Notes under the pieces: model-generated
What the model saw: the letters and a program-made list of their open reading frames with translations, nothing else
What the model was told of the DNA's origin: nothing
The model's database searches: none
Translations under genes and position numbers: made by a program
NCBI GenBank assembly: GCA_022747635.1
Contig: JAKTNV010000004.1
Span: 17,856,969-17,920,968, forward strand
Direction: 5' to 3'
From: Hetaerina americana
Taxonomy: Eukaryota; Arthropoda; Insecta; Odonata; Calopterygidae
DNA length: 64,000 bases
Shown here: in pieces, positions 25,769-37,620 of the stretch
Numbering within the stretch: the stretch's first letter is position 1
Layout: the number at the start of each line of letters is the position of its first letter

Positions 25769-27320
25769 CATCTATCTCTCTTCTGCGCGGCCTCATCCTA
25801 CTCCTTTGTATGCCAGGCGATTCGTTTATACATATCCGGATGGAGAGGAAGGGAGAGGGATGAGTGAGGAGGTCGAGTATATATATTGAGAGAAAGAGAG
25901 AGAGACCCCTGACAATGTCCATATCAACATTGAGAAATCTTCCCAATAAAAGACCTTTTGTGTCCAAAAATATACGTTTTCTTTATGACTGGGTGCTTTT
26001 GTTTTCAGTGAATTTTTATTAAGCAGTTTCGGCGTCAACGCTGCAGTTGCAAAGCTTAGCCAGATGTCCGCAGGGGACTTACTTTGGGATGATGGATAGG
26101 GCGCCGATCGAATAATTCCCCCGCGTACGCATACATGCACGACCCCCGTCCTCCCCCTGGTGCTTTTCCGGCGGTCTTCCTCGCAGCCGCGTGTCGAAGT
26201 TTTCTGGAAGAGTTGGAAAAAAAGGAGAATCATTTCCCAATGCGTAGGAAAAACAAGAGGGGAACTGAATTATTTTTATTTCTCTTACGCAACCGACGGC
26301 CTTCTCGGTCCCCGGTCGTAGTCTCATTTTTAGTCCTATGTTTTTACCCGCGTCTCGCAAATTTGAATGCCTCACGCCGGTAATTGTGAGGTACTTGCTG
26401 CGATTTCACTTAGTTATCCTGTTCAGGAGATCTCCGGCACATTAACGTAATTTTCATTTAATGTGAGAGTTGAGAAGGGGAAAGAGAGAAAGAGGACCTC
26501 GGTGGAAATGGTGGTTCTTAGTCATTTTTATTTTCGCTTTAGTGATAAAACTATTATGCTAGATGCTGTGTTAGAAAAATTGGATTGCGTAATCGTGATG
26601 AATGAGGAGTCAGTTCCATGACATCGTCTCAGAAATGACAGCTTGACCTAGTTTTAGAATTCTGTCTTATTCTTAAAGCCTAGGCAACATTGGTGATTTT
26701 GCATTTGACAATATCATGTACTATTAATAGGTTAAGTACGTTATGCCGCAACGCCATTGTTCTAACAAAAGGTTTGCATTTCACTGTGAACCTCAGCCTT
26801 CTCTCCAGCACCAAATTTGATTTTTCTTCCGATAAGGGTGAATAAGCAGCAGAAGATGAGAATTCGTTCTTTTTCTTTTCTTGCCGTGTAATTTTCCTTG
26901 AGTTTGGCAGGAAGATTTTATTTATTCGGATTGCTCAGTACTTTGTTTTTTCATGCTACTGAGAAATTGTGTGCCATTATTTCACCACCTTCTGCATATA
27001 CTCTACAGTACTTTTGACTTCCTCAAGTCATGTGTAACTTATTATCCTCTAGGGTATGTGACCCTCCTTCCATCTTTTTCTCATTGAGTGGTTTCTCCAC
27101 GTTTGAATCAGTGTGTGATTTCATCTTTGTTCAAGGTAATTTTGTTTCTACACTTAGTAGTTATTTATACACTTTTCTTTATTAACATTGCTTGTACTAT
27201 TCATTATAAAGTTCATAAAAATTGCTGGATACTATATTTTTTGAAGAATATTTTTGTATAATCGATACTTTTATAATATGTGAATAATTTGTGGGTTTTC
27301 AGTCGAACTTGAGGTAATGA

Positions 27321-27322
<2 letters not shown>
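25769..27322. other. Unassigned DNA
   Basis: A CpG-containing patch near 26100-26200 and a short AG run near 25890 are the only features. No gene recognised. Confidence 0.35.

Positions 27323-27323
<1 letters not shown>

Positions 27324-27396
<73 letters not shown>
27324..27396. repeat. (AT)n microsatellite, tail of a SINE-like repeat
   Basis: About 36 AT dinucleotides immediately precede (in + coordinates) the 3' end of the minus-strand family 1 copy, exactly as at 1474-1515. Confidence 0.9.
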
Positions 27397-27398
<2 letters not shown>

Positions 27399-27404
27399 AT
27401 TAAA

Positions 27405-27667
27405 AAAACTATAAACACAGTAATCAACCCGAAGGTCGGTTTGTTACCCAGTACTAAGCCGGACGGCGCATGAAATTCACACATCAGGGTTAGGGGGGCC
27501 AATTCCTTTCCCTGTGCCGGTTATGGTTTCCCAGGAAGACCTGGTACCCGAAAAATCACATAGCTTGGGTGGAGCTGCAGGTGCCCAGAGTGCCTTGCCC
27601 GGGAATCGAATACGGGACCCTCCGGTCAGTAGTCCAACGCTCTACCCCCTGGACTACCGCGACCCAC
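27405..27667 (-). mobile_element. tRNA-derived SINE-like repeat, family 1, near full-length copy
   Basis: It is co-linear with 1516-1787: the same 3' part (ATAAACACAGTAATCAACCC), the same body and the same tRNA-like head with A box. The B box is damaged (TATTCGATTCC) and the head carries a short partial duplication of the TAGTCC motif. An internal segment present in the first copy (around its 1553-1572) is missing. The AT tail is at 27324-27396. Confidence 0.85.
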
Positions 27668-27786
27668 CTGAGGAAAATATGCATTCGAAATTTCCATATT
27701 CCAATTACGACAATTTTTTCATGAAATCAATAATTCACGGGTAATCTTAACATTTTTCCCTTTTACCTCTTCTAGAGCCTTCATGC

Positions 27787-27837
27787 ATTCCCCTTGGACT
27801 ACCGCGCACCATATATGCATACATATATATATATATG
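27787..27837 (-). mobile_element. Family 1 SINE head fragment followed by AT repeat
   Basis: CCCCTTGGACTACCGCGCACC (part of 27790-27811) matches the start of the family 1 tRNA-like head. It is followed by ATATATGCATACATATATAT. Only the head edge survives. Its position 120 bp from the larger copy suggests a duplication or a second insertion into AT repeats. Confidence 0.55.
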
Positions 27838-28595
27838 ATGGAATCCAGTAGAATGATGAAATGTATGCATTATTTTCGTGATATTCAGGAATTAATCAAA
27901 GGTTGAACATCACCAAAGACGGCCTTAATGTGAAACTGTAAATTTAACTGCAAAATCTCGATACATAAGTCTTTTGTTTTGTAAAGTGTAGATATAAATG
28001 ACCACGAATATTTAACACTAATGGAAGCTCTTATCACTTCTCACCGCATTTGCCTTCGACGAGCCTAGTCAATGATTTGATGCGGTAAAACCTAGAATAG
28101 TCGTAGATAACAGGAAATTACGCGAACGCATTGCTTTCTGAAAGCGGTAGCCAAGAATTTTAATCGAAAATAAGTTTATCAGATATGGCTTAATTGTGCT
28201 TCATGAATTATATTGTTTTCTTCGGCTATGTTTATCGTGTCATGCAACATAACTAAGACAAGAATAGCATGGAAGCCCGAAGAGCATTTGACTCCCGTTC
28301 ACTCGCTGCTAACCTAACTACCATGGTTGACTAAAAAAATTTAATCGGCAAAAGAAAATACTTACGCGTTATCACGTATTTAACTTACATTGAGGCTATC
28401 ATGAAGACAAGTTCGTGATTAAAAAATGATAAGTGAATAACTTGTTAAGTAAATCGAAGAGAATACTAGTTTTAGCCTTTCGGATAAATTTATTTTCAAG
28501 ATTATGCATGAATAAGAACACTTTCCGTTGGAGGAATCCATCAAATTTATCAGTGATTATAAAAATTGAGGCAGGCGTGTATTTATAGTCTCTCT
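27838..28595. other. AT-rich unassigned DNA
   Basis: No recognisable feature on either strand. Confidence 0.4.
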
Positions 28596-28950
28596 GTGTG
28601 TACACGTGCGAAACATCCCCGTTGAGAGTACACCTAGAGGGATGCACGGTGCTCGTATCACGAGCGATGCACCTTTACTCTGCCTTTGTGGAACAAGTCG
28701 TGCCTCATTTTTTAGACACACCGTGTAGAATGCCGAGCCTTCGGTGGCTGCTCGGACGTATAGCATCGTCTGCTGCGTTCCTTTTCGGTGGATTCTCTCT
28801 CTCTCTCCCTCTTCGCGCGGGAGCACTTCACAGCCGCGTGCGTGTTTCAGTCATAATTTCGTAACCTTCCGTCGAAACCGTGAGTTGAGGAGAAAGTTGT
28901 CGGTCGGTGGGGCGCATGGCGGGGGGTGGGGGGATGGAAGTTGAGGGCAG
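28596..28950. other. CpG-rich island with G-rich edge
   Basis: CpG-rich DNA with a small perfect hairpin (GCTCGT/ACGAGC around 28648-28662) and, at 28905-28946, closely spaced G runs. Frames on both strands are open but without recognisable motifs. Confidence 0.35.
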
Positions 28951-30009
28951 TCGCTCGTTCGTTTTTTTTCTCGTTATATTCTCTTCTCTATTTGAGGCTA
29001 GAGAAAAATAAAAGAGAGAATGGAGCTCGGGAAGGGAAAGAGGGATATCGTGAGAGGGATATGAGTGAGTATCGTAGAGGGCGTTGGAATCCTTCAATTT
29101 TTCCAAGAGAAATATTTTGGGGGAATAGGAGGGCGATTTTGTTTAAGCTCGTGGTGATTGAATCAACCTACGTATTTCTCATATCCTAATGTTGAAGTAT
29201 AAATTCCGTTGCGTGAACCCGTAGGAAAAAAAGAAGACAATACGGCGTCTCACCCTTATGCTATTAAACCTGTTCCTCCCCCCCTCGTGTAACTTACGTG
29301 CGAGGCGGAATTGCAACTTCCGGCGTGTGGTCAGGGTTACATTGGGGTGGAGATTAAATCTTGTTGGAAAAATTGGAGTTGGGAGAAAATGCAAGGAAAT
29401 GCGATCAGTGCGGCAGCACAGGTCTCCGATCGGCTTCGGAAAAGGTCCTCGTTGGAGGAAAAATATGGAATTATTCTTAGCTGTGCGTTGTTTCATTTTG
29501 CGATGCAAGCTATTATGCTCGGAAATCCCCTAGTATATTCAGTCATAAATTTTTTTTCATGTACGTTTTTTTCACCTCCTTATGGTTAATTTTAGACTAA
29601 ATTTCATAGCAAAATGATTTAGCCCGCAGGCCTTGAGTATGTTTCGCACTACTTTGTTCCGTCCCAACTGTAAAGATGAAATACAATGAGTCTTTTGCCT
29701 TTTGCATTTTATCCTGCCTGAATACTGTGGAACTTTTCATCTGATTCATAAAGCTCAGTTAAGTTAAAATATTTTAATTCTATTTTTTCGCGGAAAAGCT
29801 ACTAAGGTACTGATTTTTTTATTACGTTATTGTACAACCTCGTTTGATATCGCTTTTTTTCTCAAACAAGGACATAGTCTCTTTTTGCTTCGCCAATCAA
29901 TGCGTTTGGCACGCATAACTCAATCATCTTTGTTGTGTACAGTATTTCATTCGTTTGTGACATTAGGATATCGTTCTCGCTTTGCATATACTGTTTTCAT
30001 TTTTTAAAT
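28951..30009. other. Unassigned DNA
   Basis: Two overlapping frames near 29258-29589 are open for about 90 codons each but match nothing I recognise. No repeats seen. Confidence 0.35.
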
Positions 30010-30150
30010 ATTTACATATATACCCTGCAAGTCACCGCGAGGGTGTGTGGCTGGGGGTGGATACACACCACAATGATTTTACCCGAGCATGACCCTACCG
30101 CGGTCCAACAGTGTTATGCGCCTCTATCGTTCATGGGAAAAATGACATCT
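30010..30150 (-). mobile_element. Non-LTR retrotransposon 3' end fragment
   Basis: On the minus strand the sequence reads CCACCCCCAGCCACACACCC, then GACTTGCAGGGTATAT. It is nearly the same as the 3' end of the LINE at 54010-54060 (CACCCCCTGCCACACACC, then GGCTTGCAGGGTAT). A block of this kind is characteristic of the short 3' untranslated region of CR1/Jockey-like elements. The upstream coding part is not recognisable here. Confidence 0.65.
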
Positions 30151-30619
30151 TAAATCATGAAAACATGAATCATGTTTTGAATAAAGCAGCCTAATATTTG
30201 AACTTTAAGTAATCCAATGCGGTTTTTGAAAACCGGAGTGGGCATTTCCGAATTATCCTCGAGGCGTGAATCTAGCCCCTGGCTTGTGTTTACCACCAAA
30301 TGCGTCGCCTTCCGGACAAACGGCTTCGGCGTGTATCCTGCCTTCCTATAGTATCTATGAGTAATTCTGTTCTGAATTTCGCGGTCTCTACGTTCGTTTT
30401 TACATCGAACTATATAGAATCAAATCATTCCAAGCTTTTTACTTAATATAATATCCTGCGATGCCTCCATGTGCATGCGAGAAGCGAAAGTCACCAAATC
30501 GTAGAGAGTGGATTCTTCAAATCTGTCGATAAAGGAATTATTTTTAAAGGAATCGGGAAAAAGTTATTGCAAATCATTGTTACATCATCATTAAAAAATG
30601 AAAATGTATGATATAGTCG

Positions 30620-30851
30620 ATGGTTTTAGTAGTCCAGTGGGTAGAGCGCAGAGGTAATGACAGTTTTGATTCCCAGTGACCCTCTGGGCACTCTCAGCTT
30701 CATCCAAGCTGTTTTTTCGCGTGACAGATCTTCTTGGAAAACCACAGTTGGCATAGGGGAAGGAACCTAGGCCTACCTTACTGTGTGAATTCACATATGC
30801 TGTTGGGCTTGTTGAGTGAGCTATATCCTCACCCTTGAACCAGCCTCCTGG
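30620..30851 (+). mobile_element. Family 1 SINE-like repeat, diverged copy
   Basis: A + strand copy with a well-kept A box (TAGTCCAGTGGGTAGAGCG at 30630-30648) but a degraded B box (TTTTGATTCCC). The body follows family 1 order: CTCTGGGCACTC, CATCCAAGCTG, GTGTGAATTCACAT. The AT tail is replaced by the 24-bp tandem duplication that follows. Confidence 0.75.
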
Positions 30852-30899
30852 TATAAAAGAATTATATTGTGCAAATATAAAAGAATTATATTGTGCAAA
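30852..30899. repeat. Perfect 24-bp tandem duplication
   Basis: TATAAAAGAATTATATTGTG plus CAAA occurs twice head to tail without mismatch (30852-30875 and 30876-30899), at the 3' edge of the diverged SINE copy. Perfect identity implies a recent event. Confidence 0.9.
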
Positions 30900-32889
30900 T
30901 GCCATTGTAAAGCTTCTGTTTATAGAAAACGAGTGAGAATGGGACAGAGGCGTCTTGATAAGAAAAGTATTACCTTCCGGAATTTAAAGGAGCGATTGCG
31001 AACTATTTCCTATATTATTCTTTCCAATGAGGCGTATCATTTCAGTTGATTGTTTTTGTAGTGTGACCCAAAAAGTCCTATTATGATATGGAGTTAATTA
31101 AGACCCATCCCAACATTAAATGCAGATAAACTTCAGTTTCATTTAAAATGTAAAATCACTTCCTCCAAGGGCTGTATCAGCGTTTCTCAAGCTTTAACCA
31201 TTATTTTAATAAGAGTGCAAGGAAATACTAGTTTTGGGTACCGACTTTCGCACCCAGTTGCATATGCATAATGAGAGGATTTATTCTGATATTCTTTGGA
31301 AATAATTTTATCTTTTAACTCTTATTAATATTTTGTCACAAAAGCTCCCCAGTGCGGATGAAGAAGGCGTTGTGCATGTAGATATGCATGTAAATCAGTT
31401 ATACCTCGTCCCGAGGGTGGGTGCACTATGTACGAGTATGTTATTGGTGTGATAATGAGCATTTAGCGCACGACTCTGACTAAATTTGAATAAAGAGGAG
31501 AGTTGGTTGCACTGGAATTTTGGCTGGAATTTCGTACCGCACTTCGGTTCTGTTCGGAACATATTAGTGTCCAAAATACCATATCCATACTAGGTTTCCC
31601 TTCGTCTTGACACAACTTTCCCTCTTCAATCCCAATCATCTATAATTCTCTGGTACTCGCGTCATTTTTATCTATGTTGCCACATCATTCTCCCCTCCAT
31701 TCCGTTCTCTCAAAGTATTTTCTCTTGTTGCGTGACTCTGGATATCTAATTTAATGTATACCTTCAGGATTTTACCTCTCTCTCTTTGTTTTGTGCTCAT
31801 AATGAGTGTCACATAACCCCCATCGGTGTGCCCCCTTTCCATCCCCAAAACTCCGCCCCTTCCGAAATGAAAGCTGATGTGCATACCTACTCAAGCCCTC
31901 CATTACTCAGTTTTTTATTCAAGTCGTTAACTATTGAACAGTGAAAGAGCTATTTCTGAGGGCACTATTTTTCATATCCTGCGGTTTACGAGTATGTGAA
32001 ATAGCCTTATGTATAATCATATTACTGCTATTAACCCAATGGGCATCAATTGGACATGAGGTGTGTTTTATGGATTTCCTTCTTTCGGAAACATTGACTA
32101 GGTATCGATCTACAGATCTAAATTGGGACTACTTTCCCTAAAAATGAGGTATTTTAGGGTTTTTTTTAAGTTTACATCAATTTCCCCTGACAAGTTCTGC
32201 ATAATTTAGTCAGTGATTTTTAAAACATTTCACTTCTTGACCTGTCGATCGTAAAACTAAATCAATGTTTCTTTTTTGTAATAATCCTCCTCATTGTTTT
32301 CACGCATTATATATTTTTTTCAGATGTTTTTTTATTCTAATTGAAATACAGAGTGATTAATAAGTGTATTTAGCCAAAATAATTTAAATTTATTTTGTTG
32401 TTTATCACCTCAAATAATAAACTTGATGTCTCCAATGAACAGATTAGATTAGTAATATGAGTACCTTTGGTAAAAGGAAGGTATGATTTTGGGGTTTCTT
32501 TGTGGATTTTCTCCATTATTGAAGTTAAAACAAACAGTACTTTAAGTACAGTATAATATACAGTAATTTCTACCAATTTATATTTAACGTAGTATATTAA
32601 TGACTACAGTTTCGACTAATTCGAAGATCACATAAAGTAACGAAACATGGCACTTGAAAGCGTCTTAAATCGTGGAATTTATTTACCATTTTTTTCGTTT
32701 CTTCCTCAGTGCCTATTGTGAAATTGATTCCAATCCTTTCATTTGCACCCTTCGATTGGTATGCACCATCATTGCCGTTTTCAATTGACGCCCTCTGTCT
32801 GCATGACCCTAGATATGATAATGGGGTTTTCAATGTGCAGCATAAACCAGTAAGCAATGCGGAGGCAGTTAAATTTTGAATCATGAGCG
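30900..32889. other. AT-rich unassigned DNA
   Basis: No recognisable gene. GTGTGACCCAAAAAGTCC at 31060-31077 resembles a mariner end but is isolated. Confidence 0.35.
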
Positions 32890-33560
32890 CATGTTTTCTC
32901 GTCTGATCTGAGGCGATGGGAGTCGATGGGGAAGGGGGAGTGTGAAGCGGGAAGTTAGTTGATGAGGGAAAGATTCTGTCCACGGAGCGAGGTTTCGTTC
33001 CCCGGCGTTCGCTCCCCGCCCGACACTTCCATAAAGAACGTCCCCTCACCACCACTCCCTCCCCCCCCCTTACTTCCCATCTACTTTCATCCTTCCTTCC
33101 AACGGTTTCGGCGGCGTCTGCGACGGAATAAAGGGTGTGCCACAAAAGGCCCCTCAGTGCAGCAGCGCAGTGGTGTGACTCAACGGCCAAGGGATGCATT
33201 CGAGAAAAAGTGAAAAGTTTCTTTGAATGGAGAGGAGGGGAGGGGAGCGTGTCTCCTTTCTTTCTTCCTCCGGATGAACGTCCGTCTGCTGCGCCGAGAT
33301 GAGGTTTCTTTCCCTCCTACCTTCTCCCCCTGCACACTCCCAGTCCACACCCCCTCCCCCTTCTTTCCCCAAACTTTCTCCCTCCTCACAGTGCACCACC
33401 GCGCGTGCTGCTCACCCTCGCACGCATGCGTGGTGCCCGCTCCCCTTTCTCTTTCAACGCATGTTCCTGCACGAAATCCCCCTAGGCTGTTCTGTCTCTC
33501 TCTCCCCCTATTCCTCTCGCATCTCGGGGTGTGTTGTTTGGCCGGATGTCACGGTTTCCC
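32890..33560. other. C/T- and CpG-rich island
   Basis: The longest island in the window, with C-rich stretches at 33040-33090 and 33300-33420. It overlaps the 200-codon minus-strand frame at 32597-33199 and a 184-codon + frame at 33223-33777. Neither shows a domain, signal peptide or known motif, and both become serine/proline/arginine-rich inside the island. Confidence 0.4.
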
Positions 33561-36110
33561 GGGACTTGTCCTGGATTTGAATATTTTGTGTAATTGTCAT
33601 TTACTCGGATTAAACCCTGTGTCATGTGCTGATCTTCTTACTTCACATTCCGCATCCTCATCACAAGCTTTGATACGCAGTGAGGTTGTTGTAGCCCTCG
33701 AATTATCGTTTCCGGATCTCGTCGCATTCCTTATTATTATATTCCCAGGTTTCCAGTGTACTATATATTTATCTTAATATCATCCTTGGATTTCCCAGGT
33801 AGCTCTTCCTTTTCGTGGTACCTTACAATTCAATGTGGAGTGAACAAGTTTTCTTCTCTTTCTTCTTCCCGGTGTCTTTTGTAAACCATTGGAAAGCCAC
33901 TTTCCCGAGAGTTTTAATAGGCCCAATTCGTTTTCCTCGTATTTTATTCATCGACTTCCTAAAAGCCACCGAGAAGCCGCTCACCTAGCGGGATTTATTC
34001 TATAGTTACCATTCTTTTTTAAGTTTCCCTTAACGTGTGGCAATTTTTATTCGGTCTTCCAAAAACGATTTCTCTTCTTCTGTCTACCACTCTATACAAA
34101 TTTGTTCCGTCGATTCGTTTTTCATAGCTGTCTCCAGCTCCATATTTTATCATGTTTCTCATGCTCTGTAATCAGCCCTTATGAGGATCTACCCAGATAT
34201 CCAGAAATAGTGGACGCTCCGGACTGTAATCCAGAATGACGAGGATTTTTGGGTTGTTAACACGAATTTAATTAAATAAAACGTCATCGACGACATTAAA
34301 TGAATGAATACTGGACAATCTTGAAGAAAATAATGTGGAGTGATTTTCTTATTGAAGTGATAAGAATTAAATCCTGTTAAATCTGTAAGTCGCAATTTTA
34401 TAATTGAGTTTGTTGGAAAAACATAAATTCAATCGAATTTAGAGATACAGGCTAAAAATTATTGAGTCAAAATGAATTCAGAGGTAACTTGATCGAAAAG
34501 AAACAGAGTTGAAGACTGAAATATGATGGTATTAGGGAGGTTATTTTGAATGAATTTAGTTCAGTTTAGGAATGGACGGTTTATGATTCCACATAAGTTC
34601 ACAATGAATAGAAAAGGAATGGAGGGCGGCAATTACTATTATTCGGAATGAATTATAGTAATGAATTAGAAATATGTTTGCTGATGTGGTTTGGATGTTT
34701 TTCAAAAATAAATTTCTAATGTTTTGATATTGAAGATGATGCAATTCGATTGTTCATTTTATTTTGCTAATTATCGTGAAAATTTGTGAACCTAGCAGAG
34801 ATTTACGTGCAATGAAAGCGGAAGACTTGGCAATTTTATACTGACGTGGTGACGGACAATTTATATGATTTATATTTAACTTGATACCCTCACTTCCAAT
34901 ATTTGTGGCTTGAAAATCTGGAAAGTATTTTTTTGTGCTTTTGATCGATATTAAATCTATCTTGTTCCGTAGGATATTTCACGGCATATATTTTTATTTG
35001 ACGGACTACGCTGGTAGAAACTTATACGTATATTTCGTTAGCTAATCCAATCACGTGATCGTCACAGAATTGAAAAATATAAACAGATATCAAATCTAAG
35101 TAGAGCCTTGAAAAATGTACAGAATCATAACATAATCCCTTAACGAATTTGCCTGGCTCCCGTGCGTCCGTCAAATTTTAGGGTTTTTGGGTCTTCGTAC
35201 TAGTTTCGTAGCCAGTGTTTTTCCGGCTCGTTAATGAAACCGTCAGCCTTCTCCACAACGGTTAGGTAATGGTTCTTGGGATACTGAAATCCTTTGTTTT
35301 TCTCCCACCACACGCTTACGTTATGCCTTCACTTCGCTCTCAGACGCGACATGACGCCACACCACACTTTGCCGTGACGGCCTATTTCCACAAAGGCAAA
35401 CAAAAACTTCTTCGCGTCTTGGACCCCGTGCGGGCCTAGATAGAGAGTGAGAAACTTGATCATGAACGGGGGATGAATGTAAAAACGAGGAGACTTCCCT
35501 CCCACCGGGTTCGTAAGTTTCAGTTTCGGGCCGGCTTTCCCATTTCGGAGTCATTCTTCGTTTCGGGTCCGGCTCAGCCGCGAGATTGTGAGGCCCTCAA
35601 TTCGTGACAGGTCCGGAAATTAGCTGAAACTGTCTACGTAGCTGGCATGAAACTTGAATGCGTGATTTGTGTCCATTTGGTAAAGTTTTGCGTTGGGGGG
35701 GGGATGGGTCAGGTCAAGGAGTAGGATTCGGCAGTGTTAAACGCCAACGGAATAAAGAACTCTATTTGATCAACCGCGGCAGCTTCATTCTTTGCGAAAA
35801 TTAATTTCGTATTTTTACACCATTTTCTATGGAATATAAAACTGGTGATGGAAATGCGTTTCAACATCCTAATTACGCTGAGATTGTTTACCAAAGGACG
35901 TCTCCCACAGGGGATAAAAGGAACATTGAAAGGCAGGAACAAAAAGAATCGTAAGTAGCCAGAAATCCAAAGAAGTACTAGCGTTTTACGCGTATATGTA
36001 GATTTATCACACTTTAGTGTGTTCCCATTGTTTAATAATTCGTCGAGGCCCTTATATAATATATCTTGCATTTAGAGATTCCTCTCGAGGCTTCCACCGG
36101 TTGAGAGTCT
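33561..36110. other. Unassigned DNA
   Basis: AT-rich on the whole, with a CpG-containing patch at 35330-35590. No gene, tRNA-like box or transposon end recognised. Confidence 0.35.
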
Positions 36111-36117
36111 CCATACC

Positions 36118-36160
36118 GGCCGACGTTTCGATGCTTGGCTCGGGCATCACCTTTAGGGCT
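36118..36160 (-). ncRNA. Hammerhead-ribozyme-like motif (Penelope-like element type), mutated core
   Basis: On the minus strand the order is GCC (stem I), CTAAAGG (core, consensus CTGANGA, two changes), one extra base, stem II GATGC/GCATC with a 9-nt loop, GAAAC, GTC, then GGC closing stem I. Stem I can therefore form directly next to the core, and stem II is perfect. The GAAAC and GTC elements are intact. The two core substitutions would probably abolish cleavage. The arrangement matches hammerhead motifs known from Penelope-like retroelements. No Penelope coding sequence lies nearby. Confidence 0.4.
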
Positions 36161-36699
36161 AAAGTTGATCATCTTTTATTACGCCGCTGCCATCTAATCA
36201 AAGTTGTAGGCATGGCAGTGGAACAATGTTTGTAGTATTTTCGAAGAAGACAGGGCAAGTGGATGAAAGAGATACTGAGAGACGTTAGGATACTGAAGAC
36301 TTGGAGAGGAAAATTCTCGTGAAACAATGCAGAGAAAGGAAAAGAATTGGAGGAAAATTAATGAAGGTAGAAAATATGGAATAAAGAATGAGTTGTTTTG
36401 ATTTGTAGTATAGGCTTTAAGGGTATTTTTTGTTGCTTTAGTTCGGACTAGTAGTATAGAAGTGTGTAGTGCCAATACCCATTGAAAAACTAACCTAACC
36501 CTTCAATGATTCTCTTTTGCGAATATACCTTGATTTTTAGTCTGTCAGAATCGTTTACGGGATGACTACGAGAATTCATCACCAGAATAACATATTTTTC
36601 CTCGTGCATTTACAGGTATGATGCAATGTCAATATAGTAACCCCGTTAACTTCGGAATCATAGCCCGAAATGCACCTCATAACTCACACCGTCCCATGA

Positions 36700-37620
36700 T
36701 GTATTTCCCGATGAGAAAGGGAGACTACGTCCGACTAAGACCTTTTCCTCAGCGCGAAATCATTTCTCTTTACCTTAACTGATGATGACCCAAGCAATTG
36801 GGCAAGCTGCGTTCGCTCTTCCCGAAGTGTTTGTAGAGGTGACGTCGTCTTCTTTTTGGAGGAAGCGTGCGATGCAACCCCGTCAATCAGTGCAAAAGGG
36901 ACGCGCGACGCTCGTGTCGTCACGATACTCTCGAGGAGGCAATGTTGACTTTTTTAAATTCGTCTTTTTTTTTCGCGAGTCTCCACACGAACACACACGC
37001 GAGCATGCATTTCTCAACCACCTCTTTCACTCTTTGATAATGTCGGAAAAGTTTTGGAAAAACTCGGCTGATTTCTCTCCTCTTCCCCCCCTCCCCAATT
37101 ACTTCGTCATCCCAAGCTGGCCGGGGGAATGTGACGATTTGTGGAATCGGATACAGAAGAAGTAGTTTTCGAGGGTTCGATCGAATGTCTCGCGCGGCAC
37201 CGTCGCCGCCACCAAATCGTCCCATTTCGATGAGTCACGATTGCGATCGGTGTCGATTTTCTCCTCACTCGGGGGTTTGCGCGGGATTTTTTATCCACGA
37301 CGAAATATCGCACTTCATAATGGTATTGTTTTGTTGATCTTTTTTTTTCACTTGAAGAAAAAAATATTTTCCCTCCCACCCCCGAATCTCGACCGCAGCG
37401 TCCTTGACACATTTCCCGCGCGGCCAAACACGGCACCACGAAAATTCGACGCCGTGAGAGAATGGCGGCACCATCGCTCCCTCCCCTTCTTTTGTTCTCC
37501 ACCATTCTATTTCGCTCTCTCTCTCTAAACTCTCTGCAACATTTTGAATGCCATCACACCCGTGCCGTAACGTCATTAATCGCTCCGTGGTCTTCCACTC
37601 ATCCCACGGAGTTGATAATG
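36700..37620. other. CpG-rich island complex
   Basis: CpG-rich stretches at 36840-36935 and 37150-37300, and a C/T-rich stretch at 37370-37520, occur in an otherwise AT-rich region. Frames are open on both strands but overlapping and without recognised motifs. It could be a regulatory island. Confidence 0.35.

Noticed and set aside
25449..25967. 172-codon minus-strand frame
   Set aside because: Crosses the TA/TG microsatellite and foldback, and consists of tyrosine/isoleucine/histidine repeats.
28709..28731. ATTTTTTAGACACACCGTGTA as a mariner terminal repeat
   Set aside because: It resembles insect mariner-type ends but no opposite end or transposase sequence lies within a plausible distance.
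33223..33777. 184-codon + frame
   Set aside because: Begins inside a C/T-rich island and overlaps other frames. No recognisable motif after the island.
35560..35590. GTTTCGGGTCCGGCTCAG on the minus strand as a hammerhead-like site
   Set aside because: GAAACG is present but no proper stem II or core box can be formed.
36488..36502. AACCTAACCC as telomeric repeat
   Set aside because: Only two units, within chance expectation.
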